A stretch of DNA of 64,000 nucleotides. Source: Streptomyces spiramyceticus. GTDB lineage: Bacteria > Actinomycetota > Actinomycetes > Streptomycetales > Streptomycetaceae. A program made the translations under genes and the position numbers. Positions 42,791-52,374 of this stretch are shown piece by piece (position 1 is the first letter of the stretch; each line of letters opens with the position of its first letter). The stretch is taken from contig NZ_JARBAX010000001.1 in NCBI RefSeq assembly GCF_028807635.1, forward strand, positions 2,321,001-2,385,000, read 5' to 3'. The notes under the pieces were generated by a model. The model did not search any database. It saw only the letters and a list, made by a program, of their open reading frames with translations, and had not been told where the DNA came from.

Positions 42791-45625
42791 CTACTTCTTG
42801 CGGCGGCGGCTGCCACCCTTCTGCGCCTTGCGCCGCTCGGCGCGAGTCATCCCGTCCGACGCGGACCGCGCAGGCCCGTCACCGTTCTCGAAGTCGCCCT
42901 CGACGACACCGCCCTCGCCGTCCACCGTGGGAGCGGAGAAGTGCAGCCGGTCGGGCCGCTGCGGAGCGTCGAGCCCCTTCGCCCGGATCTCCGGACGGGC
43001 CGCACCGGCCGGCACCGCGTCTTCCTTGGCGAGCGACGGCTTCGCGGCCCCGGCCCGATCGGCCACAGCCTGCACCGGAACTTCCTCGACCTGCTGCTCG
43101 ACCTGGACCTCCAGGTTGAACAGGTAGCCGACGGACTCTTCCTTGATGCCGTCCATCATGGCGTTGAACATGTCGAAGCCCTCGCGCTGGTACTCGACCA
43201 GCGGGTCCTTCTGGGCCATCGCACGCAGGCCGATGCCCTCCTGGAGATAGTCCATCTCGTAGAGGTGCTCACGCCACTTGCGGTCCAGGACGGACAGCAC
43301 CACGCGCCGCTCCAGCTCCCGCATGATCTCGGGGCCGAGCTGCGTCTCGCGCTCCGCGTACTGATCGTGGATGTCGTCCTTGATGGACTCGGCGATGAAC
43401 TCGGCGGTGATCCCCGCACGGTCACCCGCCGCGTCCTCCAGCTCCTCGATCGTGACCTTCACCGGGTAGAGCTGCTTGAACGCGCCCCACAGCCGGTCGA
43501 GGTCCCACTCCTCGGCGAAGCCCTCGACGGTCTCCGCCTGGATGTACGCGTCGATGGTGTCGTCCATGAAGTGACGCACCTGCTCGTGCAGGTCCTCGCC
43601 CTCGAGCACCCGGCGCCGCTCGCCGTAGATGACCTCGCGCTGCCGGTTGAGCACCTCGTCGTACTTCAGGACGTTCTTGCGCGTCTCGAAGTTCTGCTGC
43701 TCGACCTGCGACTGGGCGGACGCGATCGCCCGCGTCACCATCTTGTTCTCGATCGGTACGTCGTCCGGCACATTCGCCATCGACATCACACGCTCGACCA
43801 TCGCGGCCTTGAACAGGCGCATCAGGTCGTCGCCCAGCGACAGGTAGAAGCGGGACTCGCCCGGGTCGCCCTGACGGCCGGAACGACCGCGCAGCTGGTT
43901 GTCGATACGCCGCGACTCGTGCCGCTCCGTACCCAGCACGTAGAGCCCGCCGAGCGCCTTGACCTCTTCGAACTCCGCCTTGACCGCCAGCTCGGCCTTC
44001 TCCAGCGCGGCGGGCAGCGCAGCCGCCCACTCCTCGATGTGCTCCTCCGGGTCGAGGCCGCGCTGGCGCAGCTCCGCCTCGGCGAGGTCGTCCGGGTTGC
44101 CGCCGAGCTTGATGTCCGTACCGCGGCCGGCCATGTTCGTGGCGACGGTGACGGCGCCCTTGCGGCCGGCCTGGGCGACGATCGATGCCTCACGGTCGTG
44201 CTGCTTGGCGTTGAGGACCTCGTGCTGGACACCGCGCTTGGAGAGCTGCTGCGAGAGGTACTCGGACTTCTCGACCGAGGTGGTGCCGACCAGGATCGGC
44301 TGCCCCTTCTCGTGCTTCTCCGCGATGTCGTCGACGACCGCGGCGAACTTGGCGACCTCGGTGCGGTAGATCAGGTCCGACTGGTCGGCGCGGACCATCG
44401 GCCGGTTCGTCGGGATCGGCACGACGCCCAGCTTGTAGATCTGGTGGAACTCGGCGGCCTCGGTCATGGCCGTACCGGTCATGCCGGAGAGCTTGCCGTA
44501 GAGGCGGAAGAAGTTCTGCAGGGTGATCGTGGCGAGGGTCTGGTTCTCGTCCTTGATGTCCACCCCTTCCTTCGCCTCGATCGCCTGGTGCATGCCCTCG
44601 TTGTAGCGGCGGCCGGCGAGGATACGGCCGGTGTGCTCGTCGACGATCATGACTTCGCCGTCGATGACGACGTAGTCCTTGTCCTTCTTGAACAGTTCCT
44701 TGGCCTTGATGGCGTTGTTCAGGTACCCGACGAGCGGCGTGTTGACCGACTCGTAGAGATTGTCGATGCCCAGCCAGTCCTCGACCTTGGCGACACCGGG
44801 CTCGTGGATGGCGACGGTGCGCTTCTTCTCGTCGACCTCGTAGTCGCCGGTCTCCTCGATGCCCTTGAGCTGGTTGCCCGGCTCGCCCTTCTTGAGGCGG
44901 GTGACCAACTTGGCGAAGTCGCCGTACCACTTGGTGGCCTGGTCGGCCGGGCCGGAAATGATCAGCGGCGTACGGGCCTCGTCGACCAGGATCGAGTCGA
45001 CCTCGTCGACAATGGCGAAGTTGTGGCCGCGCTGGACAAGCTCGTCCTGGGACCACGCCATGTTGTCGCGCAGGTAGTCGAAGCCGAATTCGTTGTTCGT
45101 GCCGTACGTGATGTCGCAGTTGTACATCTCACGGCGCTGAGCGGGCGACATGTTGGCGAGAATGCAGCCGACCTCGAGGCCGAGGAATTTGTGCACCCGG
45201 CCCATCATTTCGGAGTCTCGCTCGGCCAGGTAGTCGTTCACCGTGATCAGGTGGACGCCCTTGCCTGACAGCGCGTTCAGATAGGCGGGGAGCGTACCGA
45301 CGAGGGTCTTGCCCTCACCGGTCTTCATCTCGGCGACATAACCGAGATGGAGGGCGGCGCCACCCATCATCTGGACGTCGTAATGGCGCTGACCGAGAAC
45401 ACGCTTGGCGGCCTCGCGAACGGTCGCGAATGCCTCGGGGAGCAGGTCGTCCAGGCTCTCGCCGTCGGCGTACCGCTCCTTGTACTCATCGGTGAGCGCC
45501 CGCAACTCGGCGTCGGAGAGGTTGATGAAGTCCTCTTCGATGGAGTTGACCTGGTCCGCGATGCGGTGCAGTTTGCGCAGGATCTTGCCTTCGCCTGCAC
45601 GCATGAGCTTGTTGAAGACGGACAC
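42791..45625 (-). CDS. secA: Preprotein translocase ATPase SecA
   Basis: 944-aa motor of the Sec pathway. Start GTG 45625 gives [19 protein letters not shown] with AAGGAGA upstream; the frame is open to 45928. Nucleotide-binding domain 1 has [11 protein letters not shown] and [19 protein letters not shown]. The preprotein-crosslinking domain, NBD2 ([37 protein letters not shown]) and helical scaffold follow. The C-terminus is a basic tail ([14 protein letters not shown]) without the CxCxSGKKYKxCC zinc motif, as is usual in actinobacteria. It is the housekeeping SecA and no second copy is in the window. Confidence 0.97.
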   Translation of the reverse strand: MSVFNKLMRAGEGKILRKLHRIADQVNSIEEDFINLSDAELRALTDEYKERYADGESLDDLLPEAFATVREAAKRVLGQRHYDVQMMGGAALHLGYVAEMKTGEGKTLVGTLPAYLNALSGKGVHLITVNDYLAERDSEMMGRVHKFLGLEVGCILANMSPAQRREMYNCDITYGTNNEFGFDYLRDNMAWSQDELVQRGHNFAIVDEVDSILVDEARTPLIISGPADQATKWYGDFAKLVTRLKKGEPGNQLKGIEETGDYEVDEKKRTVAIHEPGVAKVEDWLGIDNLYESVNTPLVGYLNNAIKAKELFKKDKDYVVIDGEVMIVDEHTGRILAGRRYNEGMHQAIEAKEGVDIKDENQTLATITLQNFFRLYGKLSGMTGTAMTEAAEFHQIYKLGVVPIPTNRPMVRADQSDLIYRTEVAKFAAVVDDIAEKHEKGQPILVGTTSVEKSEYLSQQLSKRGVQHEVLNAKQHDREASIVAQAGRKGAVTVATNMAGRGTDIKLGGNPDDLAEAELRQRGLDPEEHIEEWAAALPAALEKAELAVKAEFEEVKALGGLYVLGTERHESRRIDNQLRGRSGRQGDPGESRFYLSLGDDLMRLFKAAMVERVMSMANVPDDVPIENKMVTRAIASAQSQVEQQNFETRKNVLKYDEVLNRQREVIYGERRRVLEGEDLHEQVRHFMDDTIDAYIQAETVEGFAEEWDLDRLWGAFKQLYPVKVTIEELEDAAGDRAGITAEFIAESIKDDIHDQYAERETQLGPEIMRELERRVVLSVLDRKWREHLYEMDYLQEGIGLRAMAQKDPLVEYQREGFDMFNAMMDGIKEESVGYLFNLEVQVEQQVEEVPVQAVADRAGAAKPSLAKEDAVPAGAARPEIRAKGLDAPQRPDRLHFSAPTVDGEGGVVEGDFENGDGPARSASDGMTRAERRKAQKGGSRRRKK

Positions 45626-45866
45626 TGAGGCTGGTCTCCTTGCCGGTCGGGCCTGTGCACTGGGTCGTGTATGGACGCTGGCGCGGGCACGGCAGGTGGG
45701 CCCCACCGCAACGGCCATCGTAAGCGAGGACCCCGCCGCGCCGGGAGGTCCGCCGGTATGAAGGCCCACTGTCACCCGCAATGAGAACGGACAGGGAGCC
45801 CGGAAGGTGCCGGGCCATCCCGAAAAGGTCTGGCGCCCACGACCCCGCCGAGCCGAGAATCGGCCG

Positions 45867-46451
45867 ATGGATCCCGTATTCCTCACCACCGAGCGTCTGC
45901 TGCTGCGCCCCTTCGAGCCGGCCGACACCGACGCCGTCTTCCTGGCCTGCCAGGACTCCGAGATCCAGCGCTGGACTACGATCCCCTCGCCGTACGAACT
46001 CGATCACGCCGACATGTTCGTCGCCCACATCGTGCCTGACGGCTGGCGTGACGACACCGGCTACAACTTCGCGGTGCTCACCCGCAGCGGCGGGGAGCTC
46101 GTGGCGGCGATGTCCGCGATCCGGCGCGGCGAGGGCAGAGCGGAGATCGGCTTCTGGGCGGCGAAGCCGCACCGCGGCCGCGGCTACGTCACGGAGGCGG
46201 CGGGGGCCGTCGCCCACTGGGCCTTCACCACGGCGGGCGTGGAACGCCTGGAGTGGCGGGCCGAGGTCGGCAACAGCGCGTCGCGCGCGGTGGCCGAGAA
46301 GACCGGTTTCGTCATCGAGGGCACGCAGCGCTCCGGCATCCTGAACAAGGGCGTCCGCCGCGACAGCTGGACCGGCGCACTGCTGCCGTCCGACCTCGGA
46401 CTGCCCGCCACACATCAGTACCAGCCCGGCGAACCTGCCGACCGGACCTGA
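45867..46451 (+). CDS. GNAT family N-acetyltransferase (RimJ/RimL-like)
   Basis: 194-aa acetyltransferase beginning [25 protein letters not shown], typical of the RimJ/RimL group. Motif A for acetyl-CoA is [20 protein letters not shown], and motif B is [17 protein letters not shown]. It moves an acetyl group to an amino group on a protein N-terminus or small molecule; substrate unknown. The frame opens at 45807, but the family start is ATG 45867. It is divergent from secA over 241 bases and 50 bases ahead of the glycosylase gene. Confidence 0.88.
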   Translation: MDPVFLTTERLLLRPFEPADTDAVFLACQDSEIQRWTTIPSPYELDHADMFVAHIVPDGWRDDTGYNFAVLTRSGGELVAAMSAIRRGEGRAEIGFWAAKPHRGRGYVTEAAGAVAHWAFTTAGVERLEWRAEVGNSASRAVAEKTGFVIEGTQRSGILNKGVRRDSWTGALLPSDLGLPATHQYQPGEPADRT

Positions 46452-46472
46452 ATCCCGGCAGCTCAGGGCCTG

Positions 46473-46495
46473 TTGTCAGTGGCGGCACTTAGGCT
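46473..46495 (+). promoter_or_regulatory. PafBC (RecA-NDp) DNA-damage promoter, leaderless
   Basis: TTGTCAGTG, eight bases, then TAGGCT exactly fits TTGTCRGTG-N8-TANNNT. The -10 ends six bases before ATG 46502, so transcription should begin at or next to the start codon and give a leaderless mRNA. Confidence 0.8.
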
Positions 46496-46501
46496 GCGGA
46501 C

Positions 46502-47674
46502 ATGACCAGTCTGCTGCCGCCAACGACCTCCCTGTCCGCCGACGAAGCACGCAGGATCGCCCTGCGGGCCCAGGGATTCCTGGGCGCCCCGGACCGGCGG
46601 GGCGGGGTGCGCGGCGTGCTGCGGCACCTGGGCGCGGTGCAGCTCGACACCATTTCCGTACTGGCCCGCTCGCACGAGCTGATCCCGTACGCCCGCCTCG
46701 GCGCCGTAGGCCGCAAAACGGTGGACGATGCCTACTGGACGGACAGCCACGCCTTCGAATACTGGTCGCACGCCGCCTGCATCCTGCCCATCGAGGAGTG
46801 GCCGCACTTCGCCTTCCGCCGCCGCGCCTACCGCGACCGCCCGCACTGGCACCACGACCTCCCGGACGGCGCGTACGACGCGGTGATCAAGCAGCTGCGC
46901 GCCGAAGGCCCGCTGACCGCGACCGAGTTGGGCGGCGCGAAGAACGGCGGGGAGTGGTGGGACTGGTCGGTGTCGAAGGTGGCCGTCGAGCGGGCGCTGA
47001 TGTACGGCGAGGTGGTCTGCACCCAGCGGCGCAGCTGGAAGCGGGTCTACGACCTCGCCGAACGCGCGGTGCCCGATGCTGTCTATCACGACGAGCTGGA
47101 CGACACCGAGTGCCTGCGCCGCCTGGTCCGGCTGGCCGGGCAGTCCCTCGGCGTCGGCACCCGCGCCGACATCGCGGACTACCACCGCCTCAAGGGCGAG
47201 CAGGTCGACGCCGTGATCGCCGACTCGGGGCTGGTCCCGGTCGAGGTGGAGGGCTGGGCCAAGACGGCGTGGGCCGATCCCAATGCGCTGGCGGCCGCAC
47301 CCCGCGGCCGTCACCGCACGACCCTGCTGTCGCCCTTCGACTCGCTCATCTGGGACCGCCCCCGCGCGGAGCGGATCTTCGGCTTCACGCACCGCCTGGA
47401 GGCCTACGTCCCCAAACCGAAGCGGATACACGGGTACTTCGCGATGCCGCTGCTGGCGGGCGGGCGGCTGCTGGGCCGCGTCGACCCGGCGCGCGAGGGC
47501 AAGACTCTGGTGGCTCGCCAGGTCTCGCTGGAGAACCGGAAGGCGGTCCTGCCGATGGCGCAGGCACTGGTCGAAGCGGCGGAGTGGGTCGGCTGCAGCA
47601 ACGTACGGCTGGAGCGTGTCGACGCCCCGGAGCTGCGCGAGCCGCTGACGGCCGAACTGGCCCGCCTCGGCTGA
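46502..47674 (+). CDS. YcaQ/AlkZ-like winged-helix DNA glycosylase
   Basis: 390-aa protein of the HTH_42/YcaQ family. It opens LSADEARRIALRAQGF and continues VLRHLGAVQLDTISVLARSHEL, which contains the QxD segment that serves as catalytic centre in YcaQ/AlkZ. Tandem winged-helix modules fill the remainder (ESLGVGTRADIADYHRL-type segment; LLSPFDSLIWDRPRAERIFGF). YcaQ proteins unhook interstrand crosslinks, and AlkZ of S. sahachiroi removes azinomycin adducts (recalled). No ribosome site is present because the -10 lies directly upstream; the gene appears leaderless. A PafBC-type promoter agrees with a repair role. Confidence 0.86.
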   Translation: MTSLLPPTTSLSADEARRIALRAQGFLGAPDRRGGVRGVLRHLGAVQLDTISVLARSHELIPYARLGAVGRKTVDDAYWTDSHAFEYWSHAACILPIEEWPHFAFRRRAYRDRPHWHHDLPDGAYDAVIKQLRAEGPLTATELGGAKNGGEWWDWSVSKVAVERALMYGEVVCTQRRSWKRVYDLAERAVPDAVYHDELDDTECLRRLVRLAGQSLGVGTRADIADYHRLKGEQVDAVIADSGLVPVEVEGWAKTAWADPNALAAAPRGRHRTTLLSPFDSLIWDRPRAERIFGFTHRLEAYVPKPKRIHGYFAMPLLAGGRLLGRVDPAREGKTLVARQVSLENRKAVLPMAQALVEAAEWVGCSNVRLERVDAPELREPLTAELARLG

Positions 47675-47707
47675 GCCACCTCACCCGACCCGCTTGCCCG
47701 GCCCGCC

Positions 47708-48469
47708 TCATCTGATTTCGAGGATCTTCTCCCGCATCGCGTAGACCACGGCTTCCATCCTGGAGTGCAGCTGCAGCTTCTCCAGGATGTTCCGGACGTG
47801 GTTCTTCACGGTGTTCTCGGAGATGAACAATTCCTTGGCGATGTCACGGTTGTTCATCCCGGTCGCGACCAGCTTGAGGACCTCCAGCTCGCGCTCGGTC
47901 AAGCGCGGCGCGGGGACGAGTCTGCGCTCGTCGGTGCGCTGGATCATCGACTTGAACTCGGTGAGGAGCTTGGACGCCATCGACGGGCTGATCTGCGATT
48001 GGCCGTCCGCCACGGCCCGGATCGCGGTGGCCACCTCGTCGGTCGAAATCTCCTTGAGGAGATATCCCGTGGCGCCGGCCTTGATCGCGTCGTAGAGATC
48101 CGCTTCCTCGTCGCTGATCGTCAGCATGATGATCTTCGCGCTGGGGGCGACTTCCTTGATCGAGGTGCATGCCTCGATGCCACCGCGCTTGGGCATCCGT
48201 ACGTCCATCAGCACGATGTCGGGCAGCAGGTCGGCCGCCTTGTCCACCGCCTCTGCCCCGTCACCGGCTTCCCCGACGACCTGGATGTCCTCTTCCTGCG
48301 CGAGAACGATTTCAAGCCCCCGGCGGAAAAGCGCGTGATCGTCGACGACGAGGACCCGGATGGGCTCCTTGCGCGACCCGCCATTGTCCGTGCCGATACC
48401 GGCAACGCCGACACAGTCGGCGTCTTCCCCGTCGGTCTCGTCGTGCACCGGCCCGAAGCTGTCCGCCAT
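47708..48469 (-). CDS. NarL/LuxR-family response regulator
   Basis: 253-aa regulator. An acidic N-terminal extension (~35 residues) precedes the receiver domain ([20 protein letters not shown]; phospho-acceptor Asp in [16 protein letters not shown]; Lys in [11 protein letters not shown]). A LuxR helix-turn-helix follows ([36 protein letters not shown]). The start ATG 48469 has a near-ideal GGGGAGGAA. No histidine kinase gene is adjacent, so it is an orphan in this window. It is convergent with the glycosylase and downstream of hpf. Targets unknown. Confidence 0.9.
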   Translation of the reverse strand: MADSFGPVHDETDGEDADCVGVAGIGTDNGGSRKEPIRVLVVDDHALFRRGLEIVLAQEEDIQVVGEAGDGAEAVDKAADLLPDIVLMDVRMPKRGGIEACTSIKEVAPSAKIIMLTISDEEADLYDAIKAGATGYLLKEISTDEVATAIRAVADGQSQISPSMASKLLTEFKSMIQRTDERRLVPAPRLTERELEVLKLVATGMNNRDIAKELFISENTVKNHVRNILEKLQLHSRMEAVVYAMREKILEIR

Positions 48470-48600
48470 CGTTCCTCCCCCTGAAGGCCGTGGCCCTAAA
48501 TTCATGAGCTGTGCCAACCCCAGTCCGTAGAGCACCGATTGGCCTGCGACGCCATGATTTCATGCCCCGACGGCAGAGCGGTGATCCTCTGGTCGCACGA

Positions 48601-48639
48601 TGGTGCCCCTGGGGGCGCACAGGCGCTCCAGGGGCACCA
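48601..48639 (-). terminator. Stem-loop after hpf
   Basis: TGGTGCCCCTGG and CCAGGGGCACCA form a perfect 12-bp stem, 52 bases past the hpf stop and upstream of the response-regulator gene. Confidence 0.75.
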
Positions 48640-48690
48640 CGACAAGTGGTACGGCGCGCTGGCCACGTTTGTTCAGCGCGTCCGGCGGGA

Positions 48691-49380
48691 TCACCCGCCG
48701 AGTGCACCGCCCGCGCCGCCCACCTCTGACTCGGCGAGGGGGTCGGTCGTCAGGTGGATGACACCGTAGTCGTAAGCGTGCCGCCGGTAGACGACACTGG
48801 GCTCCTTCGTCTCGGCGTCGACGAAGAGGTAGAAGTCGTGCCCGACGAGCTCCATCTCGTAGAGCGCCTGGTCGAGCGACATCGGTGCTGCGACGTGTGT
48901 CTTCTCGCGCACCACCAGCGGTCCCTCGCCCTGCACTTCGAGCGAGCCGATCCTGGTGGTGGGGATGGTTGCGGGCGCCTCCTCGGCGACGAGCTGGCCG
49001 TTCCCGTTGAGGGGTGCCGCGCCCGGCACCGTCGCACCGACCGCGGCGGCCGGCAGTCGGCCGTTGCCACGGCGGGTGTGGCGCTTGTCGTGCTGCTTGC
49101 GCATCCGCGCCTCCAGCTTGCCCGTAGCCAGGTCCAGCGCTGCGTACGGGTCACCGGCCGACGCCTCGGCCCGGATCACCGGGCCACGGGAGTGAAGCGT
49201 GATCTCCACACGGTCGGAACGGTCGGCCTGCCGCGGGTTGGGCTCCTTGGACACCTCGACGTCCAGGCTGATCACCTTGCCGTCGATCTTCTGGATCTTT
49301 TCCAGGTTCAGCTTCTCGGCCACGTGCTTGCGGAACCTCTCGGGCACCTCGGTCTTGCGGCCCTTGACGACGATGTCCAC
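48691..49380 (-). CDS. hpf: Long-form ribosome hibernation-promoting factor HPF
   Basis: 229-aa long HPF. The N-terminal domain (VDIVVKGRKTEVPERFRKHVAEKL... EITLHSRGPVIRAEASAGDPYAALDLATGKLEARMRK) sits in the decoding channel. A ~60-residue flexible linker follows. The C-terminal domain (PMSLDQALYEMELVGHDFYLFVDAETK, SVVYRRHAYDYGVIHL) dimerises to form 100S ribosomes in resting cells. Start GTG 49380 has CGGAG seven bases upstream. The leader contains a small frame and two hairpins, described separately. Confidence 0.93.
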   Translation of the reverse strand: MDIVVKGRKTEVPERFRKHVAEKLNLEKIQKIDGKVISLDVEVSKEPNPRQADRSDRVEITLHSRGPVIRAEASAGDPYAALDLATGKLEARMRKQHDKRHTRRGNGRLPAAAVGATVPGAAPLNGNGQLVAEEAPATIPTTRIGSLEVQGEGPLVVREKTHVAAPMSLDQALYEMELVGHDFYLFVDAETKEPSVVYRRHAYDYGVIHLTTDPLAESEVGGAGGALGG

Positions 49381-49409
49381 GCAGAACTCCGTTCCCGGAT
49401 CACTCCGCT

Positions 49410-49481
49410 TCAGCGGCGGAGCATCTCCCTCTTGCACCAGGTTCCGGTGAGCACCGGAACCTCGGACTTGGCGACTTTCAC
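49410..49481 (-). CDS. Possible 23-codon leader ORF upstream of hpf
   Basis: GTG 49481 lies directly in a GGAGGAGGAGGTG ribosome site, the strongest on this strand for several kb. It opens a frame of 23 codons (VKVAKSEVPV... KREMLRR) ending in TGA 30 bases before the hpf GTG. A 10-bp perfect dyad is in the middle of it. It may be a translated leader that governs hpf, or a fortuitous frame in the untranslated region. Confidence 0.4.
   Translation of the reverse strand: MKVAKSEVPVLTGTWCKREMLRR
49440..49461 (-). promoter_or_regulatory. Hairpin in the hpf leader
   Basis: GGTTCCGGTG and CACCGGAACC form a perfect 10-bp inverted repeat with a 2-base loop. A second short stem (CTCCGC/GCGGAG) lies near 49403-49421, around the leader-ORF stop. 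Confidence 0.6.
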
Positions 49482-49695
49482 CTCCTCCTCCCCAGTCGAC
49501 AAGATCCCCACCCCATCGACTTCGGGCTGAAGGGAAAAGCCCGAAGCACAGCCGTCCAATAAGTGAGGCACAGGGTCTGCCTTTCCTCACAACCGAACAT
49601 AGCTCGCCCGGACGCTTGTCGGCACCCGCTACCGCCACGTACCTCCGTTCAGGTGCTTTTCCCGTCTTACCACCAGCAACGATCCAAGTTCCAGG

Positions 49696-50433
49696 TCAGT
49701 TCCGGTTTATTTCGAACGCCGGCGAAGGCGCCGCGACAACAGCCGCGCTCAGCTGTCCGAATCCGCGAAACAGCTGTTCGTCGGTGGCACGCAGTGCACG
49801 AGATGCCTCTACGAGCGAAGCGCCCGTCGTCATGAGATCGTCCACCAGCACCACTCTGCCGCCCTCCAGCAACCGACGACCGCCGGCCGCGACCTCCAGA
49901 GCCCCGGCCAGATTCGCCAGCCGCTCACGGGCACCCAGGCCCGACTGGTCGACCACCGCACGCCGCTGCCGCAGCACGGCGAGCACCCGCGCGGGAACCC
50001 CGGCCCGGCGCAGCTCCCCCGAAGCGGCGAGCGCGATACGACGCCCGGCATCGTGCCCACGTGCCCTTACTGCCCGCCTGGCGGACGGTACGGGCACGAG
50101 CAGCAGCGGCTGCGACAACTGCACGGGCTGAGCGCCCGAGGCCGCCACAGAGCCCCTGATGGCCCCCGCCAGGGCTGTACCGAGCGCCCCGGCGAGCCCC
50201 AGTGCGCCCCGCTCCTTGTGTGCGAGCAGCACGGCCCGTACGGCGTCCTCGTACGGCGCGGCGGCATGGACCACCGGCAGCCCCGGCGGCTCGGGACACG
50301 GCCGCACCCGGCGCGGCCCCACCCCGTACAACGCCTGCCCGCAGTCAGTGCACAAAGCCGTGCGCCTCCTGCCGCAGCCACCGCACGCCACCGGCAGCAC
50401 CAGACCGGCGAATTCCCTCCACCACCCCCGCAT
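49696..50433 (-). CDS. comF: ComF-family phosphoribosyltransferase-like protein
   Basis: 245-aa ComF-like protein. The N-terminal double zinc-binding knuckle is CGGCGRRRTALCTDCG. The C-terminal type-I phosphoribosyltransferase fold has the PRPP loop VVLVDDLMTTGASL and an upstream RGHDAGRRIALA segment. ComF in naturally competent bacteria aids DNA uptake; in Streptomyces the role is unknown. ATG 50433. It lies between lpqB and hpf in the same direction, 57 bases after lpqB, and could be read from the mtrA-mtrB-lpqB unit. Confidence 0.9.
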   Translation of the reverse strand: MRGWWREFAGLVLPVACGGCGRRRTALCTDCGQALYGVGPRRVRPCPEPPGLPVVHAAAPYEDAVRAVLLAHKERGALGLAGALGTALAGAIRGSVAASGAQPVQLSQPLLLVPVPSARRAVRARGHDAGRRIALAASGELRRAGVPARVLAVLRQRRAVVDQSGLGARERLANLAGALEVAAGGRRLLEGGRVVLVDDLMTTGASLVEASRALRATDEQLFRGFGQLSAAVVAAPSPAFEINRN

Positions 50434-50490
50434 GGCATCTACTCTGCCAAGCCGGGCACGCCCCAGCCACCCCTGTGGAAAACTCCCCCG

Positions 50491-52374
50491 CTAGCCCGGA
50501 TAGACCGGCGAAGAGCCCTTACTCGCGACAGTTTTCCAATTGGCACCGGGTGGCAGCCTCACAATGCCGTCCTCCAGCGAATGCGCCAGCAGCGGCAGCC
50601 GGTCGTCGTCCGCCGACGCGACCGTCGTGACCCGGTTCGCGCCCGGCACCGACTGGGCGTCCGACGTCGAACCGTCCGTCTGCAGATAGCGCAGCTGCTG
50701 TACGCCGCCGGACTCGCGCCCGACCACCACAAGACGGCTTCGGCCGGCCCAGGACACGGCCGTCACTTCTTCCATCTGCGGGGCGATGGGCCGCAGATCG
50801 ACGACGGACACCTCCGGACTGTCGTCGGGACCGTGCCGCTCGATGCGGCCGAGCTTCAGGGTCGTCCGGCCGTCCTCGGTCACCAGCAGCGCGATCCGTA
50901 CGCCGTCCGCCGACACCTTCAGGGCTTCGATCCGCGCGCCGTCGAGGCCGTCGACGACCCTGACCTCCTCGGGATCGCCCTCGCCGCCCGCCAGCCTCAG
51001 CAGCCGGGGCTGACGGGGGTCCCGGTCGGCCACCCACAGGTCGCCCCTGCCGTCCCAGCTCGGCGCCGAAAGCCGGTCCTCCTCCAGCTTGGCACCACTG
51101 GTCAGCACCGGCTTCTCCGGCTCACTGTCCGACACGATGGACGCCACATACAGTGACCTCGCGTCCTTCGAGACGCCCGCCGCCCGCCGCTCGTCGCGCG
51201 CCACACCGACCGTGCCGAGCAGCCGCTCGCCGCCGCCGAGCGGTCCGGGCACAGGCTCGGCCTCGTCCTCGCTGCCGGTGTTCTCGGCGCTTCCCACCAT
51301 CCGTACGAGACGGTGCTTCGTGTCGAGGAAGTACTGGTAGTCGGGGCTCCCCGAAGCACGTTCCGGAGCGAAGTCCTCAGCCTGATCCCCGCCGAGCACG
51401 CACAGCGTCGAGTTGTCCGACCGCTGCAGTTCGACCTGCCCGACCCGGTACGACGTCAGGTCTCGCAAGGTGAAGAGCAGTTGGGCCGCCATCTCCCTGC
51501 ACCGCTTCTGACCGACGTTGGACGCCTTGCCGTTGAGCGGCACCTTGAGCGCATTGCGGTCGTCGAACACCAGCGACTTGGTGCCTTCCTTCAGCTTCAA
51601 CGCCGTCCCCGTGGGGAAGCTCGAACCGACCACCGGTTTCAGCCAGTTGGTCGGACCGCTCAGCAGCGCCTCGACCGTCTGCGTCACCGGGTCCATCTGC
51701 GTCTGCGGGTCCATGCGCTTGCGCACATAGACGGGGTCGGCGACCAGCCACGGGTGGGCGCCGGTCCGCTCCGACGACGTACCGGAAGCGAAGTAGTACT
51801 TGTTGACCCGGGTATAGATGCGCTCGAAGTCCGACTCGCCGAGCACCAGGCCGGGCGGCAGGCCGTCGATCCGCCACTCCTGCCCGTCAGGGCCGTTCTG
51901 CCTGCTGAGATGGATCGTCTCGCGGTACGCCTGCTTGACCGGCTGGTAAGCGCGCTGCTCGTTCACCTCGGCGATCTTCGTGCCGGTCAGCGCGTACGTG
52001 TACGCCCCGCCCTCCCGGTCATTGGAACGGTCGGCCTGGGGCACAGGACCGTTGTCCAGCACAGTGACCTGGCGCGGGTCCCACTTCTGGGAAACCTTCT
52101 TCGTCAGGTACTTACGGGCCGTGGCGAATTCGGGGTCGTCACCCGTCATCGCCTCCAGGAAACCCTCGACGATCTCGTTGGGCTGCGCCCCGTCCCGCGG
52201 CGCCATCCCGTACACCCGCACCTGCGAGTCACCGCGCGGAGACGCGTCCACGGCCTCCACGTCACCGTTGTCGGGCATGGATGCACAGCCCGCCAGCAGC
52301 AGACTGCTGCACCCCAGCAGCACAGGAGTCCGGCGCAGGCGCCGCCGTCGACCGCGACGTAGCTCAGCGCCCAC
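50491..52374 (-). CDS. lpqB: Lipoprotein LpqB
   Basis: 627-aa lipoprotein. An Arg-rich start and the hydrophobic VLLGCSSLLLAGCAS end at lipobox LAGC. A Sporulation/GerMN-type domain lies at ~200-340 and a beta-propeller-like C-terminal half follows (SAPSWDGRGDLWVADRD, LKVSADGVRIALLVTEDG). LpqB acts with the MtrB sensor at the membrane in mycobacteria. GTG 52374 overlaps the end of mtrB by eleven bases, so translation is coupled. It is the third member of the conserved mtrA-mtrB-lpqB unit. Confidence 0.93.
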   Translation of the reverse strand: MGAELRRGRRRRLRRTPVLLGCSSLLLAGCASMPDNGDVEAVDASPRGDSQVRVYGMAPRDGAQPNEIVEGFLEAMTGDDPEFATARKYLTKKVSQKWDPRQVTVLDNGPVPQADRSNDREGGAYTYALTGTKIAEVNEQRAYQPVKQAYRETIHLSRQNGPDGQEWRIDGLPPGLVLGESDFERIYTRVNKYYFASGTSSERTGAHPWLVADPVYVRKRMDPQTQMDPVTQTVEALLSGPTNWLKPVVGSSFPTGTALKLKEGTKSLVFDDRNALKVPLNGKASNVGQKRCREMAAQLLFTLRDLTSYRVGQVELQRSDNSTLCVLGGDQAEDFAPERASGSPDYQYFLDTKHRLVRMVGSAENTGSEDEAEPVPGPLGGGERLLGTVGVARDERRAAGVSKDARSLYVASIVSDSEPEKPVLTSGAKLEEDRLSAPSWDGRGDLWVADRDPRQPRLLRLAGGEGDPEEVRVVDGLDGARIEALKVSADGVRIALLVTEDGRTTLKLGRIERHGPDDSPEVSVVDLRPIAPQMEEVTAVSWAGRSRLVVVGRESGGVQQLRYLQTDGSTSDAQSVPGANRVTTVASADDDRLPLLAHSLEDGIVRLPPGANWKTVASKGSSPVYPG

